Shown one piece after another: positions 58,101-64,000 of a DNA stretch of 64,000 nt (position 1 is the stretch's first letter; each line of letters opens with the position of its first letter). A program made the position numbers and the translations under genes. The notes under the pieces were generated by a model, which saw only the letters and a program-made list of their open reading frames with translations, was not told where the DNA came from and did no database searches. This DNA is from Chrysomallon squamiferum. Taxonomy: Eukaryota; Mollusca; Gastropoda; Neomphalida; Peltospiridae. The stretch is taken from positions 8,792,811 through 8,856,810 of the forward strand of contig CM022673.1 of assembly GCA_012295275.1 (NCBI GenBank). The letters are read 5' to 3'.

Positions 58101-61100
58101 TATGAACCTTAGCCCATCAATTCAAGGTAGTTTTTTAGAAAAATATATCAATATATAAAATAAGATATATAATTCATTTATAAGCTTTATTAATTAATTA
58201 GTTATTTTGTGTTAGTGTACTAAGTATGTTAAATATATGTAGTACTGATTTTTAATCTTTATTTATTAATTTAGATATTGTAGAAAGTGGTATAATTAAT
58301 TTTGATGTATTAGTATGACAAATAGTATATTCATTTATAATATATGTAAAATTAAAACAGTTGACTTCATTTATGTATTTGTCAAGATGGAAGATTTCAG
58401 CAAAAACTACTCGAATATTCGCAGAACATAATCAGTTTGTACTGAAGTTTTAATAGCATTCTCTGTACAGTACAACCACACACAAAACAAAACTATCTTA
58501 AGTCACAAACATTCCACATAAAAAAAAACACTATAACTAAATTAGTAATTAATACACATATAAAAATTATTTCTGCCAGAAATATTACAGTTATCAGTAA
58601 AAATCATCAGTTCAAAATATCATTATCCAAAGAAGTTAGTAATGGTTGACTGTTCGTATCATTTCTTAAAGAAATCGTCTTTGATTACACTGTCAGCAAT
58701 TTCACTTTGCCAAACACTATTGTTCTTCTATAGAAATCACTGATGCGTGCTAATCCCTAATACAGTAGGCGATTATGGTACAGTCTAATTCAATAAATAA
58801 CATCAATCACTTCGTCGTTCATTTTATTGCATGTAGCAATAATTAGCAAAAATTGGTACTGCCGGTAGTGTATGGTGTACATATATATACTTTTGTTTAA
58901 CACTACTCACTTGCATAAACATGAATGTGTATGTGCTATCATGATACAACTGTAGTTCAGGTTACTCATTTCAACAGTTTTCATGTGAATTGTGATCGAG
59001 AAATAAGATTAGATCAGGCGATTATAATGTGATCATAACTGCACTGTGTACCCGTATTTAGCGGAGCAGACGATAACTTCCCACACAGGATAATGTTACT
59101 GTTTATATGTTAGGCTTCTGGCAAAGTGGGGGTAAACCGATGTGGCATATACTAGTTTACAAGCAAAATAAACACAATCGGTGAATTTTATCAGTTAACT
59201 ACAAAAGTTCTTTAACGTTCGTCTACAATTACATATTATGTAACAATACTGTAAAAACAGATGATGGAGGTGGGCACATTTCATTCCACTTAGTCAGTGA
59301 CCCATTGCTGTATATTTACCCAGGGAAACAGTAGCTTGTAGATGATTCCAGCTTGACTGGAGTTTTCAAAGGCTAATTTCTATTAAATCATTAGTCTAGG
59401 ACTGTAAATGACTGAGTAAAGAAAAATCTTCAGTGTTTGATTATTTGAAGATCGTCATTACTAATTATTAGTGAGGACCAGACTTTCAGCTTGGCAGATA
59501 AAGGTTACTGAGAAATCACTGCTCAAGTTGTCCAAATTTAAAATTCACTTCATCTGTAAATTTATCAATCTTTCTGTTAATATTTACTTACATGTAGAAT
59601 ATTTCTTAATATTTCTTAGAATTGTTTTTAATATTTGTTGTTACTGTTCGGGTTTTTTTTGTTGGGGGTAGCTGTTTTTTTTATTATTTATTTGTTTGTT
59701 TATTTATTTATTTATTTGTCTCTTTTACAGAAAATTATAATTAATGATACTTAATGTAGAATTTTGATAGCAAAACAAGCCACAAAAGCATTCCAGAGGA
59801 TATTTAGATTTTGTGTCCTGCAAAATTTACTTTAAGATTTATAAATTATTTGACTGATTCTTAATAATTCTTAATACAGTTTTGAAAATGGGTTGTCAAC
59901 CTTTTGATATATACAGTAGCTAATTTTATTATAAGTTTTGAAAATTATTATTCTTTAATTTCTTTCTTTCTTATCTTATTTACATTTACATAACAGCTGG
60001 AAACCCAAAACAGAAAACTGGAAAAAAACTGTGCGACATTAGTGACGAAATAATCACAAAACAAGACAGTGACTATGTTGATGGCATTGCTGAAAACAGT
60101 CAGGCACGTAGACGTACAAAACCACAAAAAACTGCAGAGAAAACTGTGCTTGTTTTACAACCAAAGGAACAGGAATTGTCGAAGCAAGTCAAAAACAATG
60201 TATCAAAAAAAAACCCCAGTTCAGAAGTAAAAGTGAATGAAGACTTGTGGACACAGAATCAACAGCAGATTTTTGAACGTGTTTTAAGACAGTATCCCAA
60301 AGGAACTGATAAGAGGTGGGAGAAAATAGCAGAACACATACCAGGGAAAACGAAGGTAATTAGCTATCAAAGGCTTAAATGTACTCTAGATTATCTGTAT
60401 TTAAGATAAACAGAGAAAAATAGTTTAGGAATCATGTTTAGTTTGTAAAGAGTTATCTGTAAAATACATTTTATGTTCACTTACAAAAGATAGAGGAAAA
60501 TAGAAAAATACACTATGGAAAAACAAAGGTAATTAGTTATGAAATGGATAAATTTATATAAGAGTATCTTTACTTAAGATGAATAGAGCAAACTTTTTCA
60601 GGAAATGCATATAGTGTGGAAAGAGCTAACCATAAAATGTGGGTGAACAGAATATTTCATAAAATAATAAAGTTTTATGGTGTTTAAATGGTAAAAACAT
60701 AAAACACATTTGAAAGAAACTGATAACAAATGGGAGAAAATAGCTGACGGTTCCAGAAAAAAAATCACAAATGAACAAACAGATTGTGAGAAAGAGCAGG
60801 AAAAAAAAAGAAAAAAAGATTATATATACTTTTCTTAAAGAAAATGTTTTGTTTATAACTAAACCAATTATTGGTAGAAGAGGTTTCTTGGAGGAAAAAG
60901 CTAAAGAAAATTATAATGTTTTAATGTACTGTTATGGAAAAATAGAAGTAAATTCAATAATAAGAGTTTATATAAATTATAAGGAAAAACAAGGCTAATT
61001 ATTGGCTTGAAATAGCTTTTGAAAAGAAGAACTTTTGAAAAGTAGAAATTAATGAATGAAATAATGATTATTTATTGATACATAAGTCCAATAGTTATAT

Positions 61101-61718
61101 TTTTATTATTTTATTATTATGAATAATTTTAAAATTAATGATTGATTATTGTTCTTGTTGTTGTTTTTATGATTTTTTTTTTTATTATTATTATTTAGAC
61201 AGTGATTAAATAAAACACACACTCAGCACTCTTTATTTTTGTTACTTTTTTGCATCAAACTTGTTTGAAAAATTATGATGATGCTTGATTATTGTTGTTT
61301 GTACCGGATTGAAAAAACAAACAGATATTTGCATTATGCATACTGTAAATCTGTTGTAAAAATCATTGATATAATTATGTATATTCTATAATCTATTCCA
61401 GTTTTTATTAATTCATGTCACTGAGGCTCTAGTTATTTAGTACTAACAGAATTTTCAAATGCTTTTTTATGAAAAAAAATATTTATATGTCTATCATTTA
61501 TTTATACATATGATAGATATTGCCAATAGCTTTATTTGTATTTATTGTAGTTTGTATATATTACATATAGATATACATGTGTTTTTTAAGATTATGCAAA
61601 TCAATGAATAAATAATAGAAATATTTGTATTTATTTTTAGGATGAGTGCATGGCCAGGTTCAAGTATTTGGTTGATCTTGTCAAGAAGAAGAAAGAAGCA
61701 GAAGGAAAAGATTCCTGA
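52529..61718 (+). CDS. DNAJC1: DnaJ homolog subfamily C member 1 (J domain plus two SANT domains, 500 aa)
   Basis: ER-membrane Hsp40 co-chaperone; the lumenal J domain stimulates BiP and the SANT domains lie on the other side of the membrane. Exons: 52529-52678, 53842-53943, 54556-54602, 55263-55434, 55585-55855, 56936-57075, 57521-57640, 58063-58126, 59997-60355, 61641-61718. The order is signal peptide 1-23; J domain about 41-104 with HPD at 69-71; [10 protein letters not shown] signature at 112-121; one TM helix about 129-151; Lys/Glu-rich stretch; first SANT from W298; second SANT from W440 into the last exon. The order and the WTQNQQ and [11 protein letters not shown] signatures match vertebrate DNAJC1 (about 550 aa), so this copy is slightly shorter. 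The start at 52529 has G at -3 and +4 and leads straight into a signal peptide; an in-frame ATG at 52379 would bury it. The 55855 donor is forced by phase, since the stronger-looking GTAAGC at 55843 would shift the frame into a stop. Confidence 0.95.
54361..54437. repeat. Direct duplication of about 38 bp in a DNAJC1 intron
   Basis: Two adjacent units, 54361-54399 and 54400-54437, both beginning GTTCCTTTAAATCA and ending GATTGTTTCAAACT. Confidence 0.85.
60483..61010 (+). repeat. Degenerate copies of the DNAJC1 second-SANT exon edge and intron
   Basis: 60483-60655 realigns with 60310-60480, including the exon end and donor (ACAAAGGTAATTAG against ACGAAGGTAATTAG). 60711-60765 repeats GAAACTGATAACAAATGGGA, matching the exon at 60302 onward. 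A weaker hit (AAACAAGGCTAATTA) lies near 60985. The copies contain stops and frameshifts and appear inert. Confidence 0.65.
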
Positions 61719-61913
61719 AGATAATTTTCAAAGAGATCTTTAGTGACACCTGGTGATGGAAATATTAACAAATAATATTCATTTAAAATATCTTATCAAT
61801 ACATTTCTGTGGCTGAAAAGCTTCATCTATGCTCAGTCATTCATTGCTAGTGGTGACTGGGTTAAGGATTACAGAATTTTCAATTTTTCTTTTTTACTGT
61901 AATAGGTTTAATA

Positions 61914-61955
<42 letters not shown>

Positions 61956-64000
61956 CAGAAATATATGCATACTTGTGCAGACACTCATACACACACTTTA
62001 ATATTCTGCTTCATGAAAATTTCATGTATTTTATTTTTATTAAGTACAGTTTTTACTGTTTAAACCCATTAAATGACACTCTTTTCAGTGGTGATTATTT
62101 TAAAACTTAATTTATTTTAAAATAAAACAGTGATTATTAAACATATCCACTAGCTTATGATAACAGTTGTGAAAGACTCAAATGCAACATTATCACCATC
62201 ATTGTCATCATCATCATCATCATCATCATCATTATTTCAACTAGATATGATGGTTATAAATATAACTATTGAAAAGTCCTGCATGATAAGATAAAAAGAA
62301 AAAAACACTGTTCCCTGAATTCAAAATAATTTTTATATGTTTCCTAAATCAGTATTGTTACATATTTTGTAAATACTGTTTTTTTTTTTAAAACATTATC
62401 ATTACAAACTTTCTAAATGAATATTACACACTTTATAAATATTATTGCAAAATTTCTGAGTTAGTAATAACAACACACTCTGTAATCATTATTATGGTAC
62501 ATTTTATTTTGTAGGTTTTGGTAGACAGTATCAGTTTATTCACAAATGATCATATATGCAATGTTTTATATATATATATATATATTATTTATTGTCACTT
62601 TCTCTGTAATTGTTATGGCAGTGAGAAAAATGCTGGATTTTGCTCTGTATGTAATTATATATTTTACACAGTGGATTATTTTCAATTATATTGTCTCACT
62701 TTTGTTCAATGTATCCCGGTTTGCGATGCAAAATGACCATTTTGTTTCCCTAGTTAATAGTATTTAATATGGCAAATGATATCCATACATTTGAATTTGT
62801 GAAATTCATTCCACCATTTATATTTCCCATCAATTATAATAATTAATCTTTTAATGAATTATGAAAATAATTAAGTTTATTATATGCAGTTCAAATGTGG
62901 TTTTGTCAAAACAGAATATATTTACACTACGACTTGAAATTCCTTCTGTTTTGGATGAGTATTACATTAATAATTAGCCACTTAATAAAATTATAATAAT
63001 AATAATAATTTAGATGTGACTGAAATTAAAACGTTATTTTTTAAAGTCAAACATTTAAACTCGACTGATTTGAAAATTCCTTCCACCATTGATACATATT
63101 ATGTTAATAAAATTATGTATTTAATAATGTTTATTATATTATTCAAAATAAAAATGTAATTTTATTTATTGCAGTCTATTTATCTTGGCTGATATAGATA
63201 TAGGGAAACAGTATGTTAGGTCCCCAGTACTCTATTGAAATACCATATAATATATCACCAAATGATTGACAAATGTAATTTGTGTTCAGATCTTAAGTCA
63301 GAAATTTGTAACTTTATATTTATTTTTTATTGTTTTGTTATACACTGCCAGGTTTATTTTCTTAACATTTGATTAATTAAAAACCCAAATAACAAATCAA
63401 TTAATGGTATTTATTGATTTATATATTATTATTGACTACTGATTATTCTTATTCTTATTTAGAATTTTATTTATTTTGTTGATTATTTATTATTATTGTT
63501 GTTGTTAATACTGTTGTAGTTTTATTCTTTTTCAAAGCTAAATTTAAAAACAATATATGCCACTTGTCTTGCTTATACAATTTTTATTATATTTTTTTTA
63601 GATCCAGAAATGTAACAAAATTTATAAAATTGAGTAAATATTCCTTTTTTCACATTATACTTTTTAAAAATTTTAGAATTTTTCTACACCAAATTCTAAT
63701 TGTCACCACTAGCAAATAACAACTCTGTAGCTTTCTAGAATTATTCTTAAGGTTTTTTCATACAGTACAACTTGTAATAACCCATGCACACTTTATCTGC
63801 AACTAGTCATACTAAAATGGTGAACTGGTATTTGTATTTGATGTAACTCATGAAAACTTACAATGATTTTATTTTACTGTGTTATAATATGTGTTTATAT
63901 GAAAATAAAAAGGTTCAAATCACTTTCAGAACTTACTCATATCTGGTAATATTGCTGTGATATAAAAATTTCAGAAAATGATTGCAGTACATGTTTAGAA
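61719..64000. other. 3' UTR and flank of DNAJC1
   Basis: Very AT-rich with short TA, ATC and TTA repeats. No further exon or gene is recognised. Confidence 0.7.
62121..62126 (+). terminator. Candidate polyadenylation signal, DNAJC1
   Basis: AATAAA about 400 bp after the stop. Further AATAAA hexamers occur downstream, so the 3' UTR may be longer. Confidence 0.4.

Noticed and set aside
60146-60409. ORF running past 60355 as the DNAJC1 end
   Set aside because: The text after GTAATT is intron; the SANT domain is completed by the exon at 61641-61718.

Overview
This is eukaryotic (animal) DNA: AT-rich, full of microsatellites, with intron-split genes whose GT-AG junctions can be read directly. 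It holds four complete chitin synthase genes and one complete DNAJC1 (ER membrane J-protein) gene. Multi-pass metazoan chitin synthases in tandem, short introns and many TATG/GATA/GA microsatellites fit a lophotrochozoan, most likely a mollusc. The species cannot be fixed from the sequence. Amoebozoan-like, fungal or plant origin is unlikely, because DNAJC1 with two SANT domains is an animal gene.

Layout. 1-3393: upstream DNA of the first gene, with a 212-bp MITE. 3394-11717 (+), 13242-24683 (+) and 28262-36028 (+): three closely similar chitin synthases, here called CHS-A, CHS-B and CHS-C. Each has ten coding exons with the same splice phases and nearly the same exon lengths. 37294-47013 (-): a diverged fourth paralogue, CHS-D, with the same exon plan, convergent to CHS-C. 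47014-52528: gene-free spacer between two divergent genes. 52529-61718 (+): DNAJC1 in ten exons. 61719-64000: AT-rich 3' flank with nothing recognised.

The chitin synthases are GT2 enzymes that polymerise UDP-GlcNAc and extrude chitin across the plasma membrane. All four have the catalytic signatures (CTTMYREAD, ATDADM, GCFSLYR, EDR, QRRRW, WGTR[ED]) between N- and C-terminal membrane blocks. None has a myosin head, because the coding sequence starts with a 5-6 codon exon directly before the first membrane helix. The paralogues differ mainly in a Ser-rich linker inside the catalytic domain and at a few motif positions (W to R in the EDRW motif of CHS-C; C to A and WGTRE to WGTRD in CHS-D). 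CHS-C is a mosaic, B-like at exons 1-2 and A-like across much of the 3' half, which points to gene conversion or unequal exchange.

Most of the interest is in how the cluster evolves: a relic of exon 5 inside CHS-B intron 4, element insertions present in one copy and absent in its duplicate, a roughly 0.5-kb segment shared by the A and C upstream regions and, inverted, by a CHS-D intron, splice acceptors built from TTTA microsatellites, and decayed copies of the second-SANT exon edge inside a DNAJC1 intron. Exon coordinates come from reading splice sites and frame by eye; no transcript or database evidence was available.
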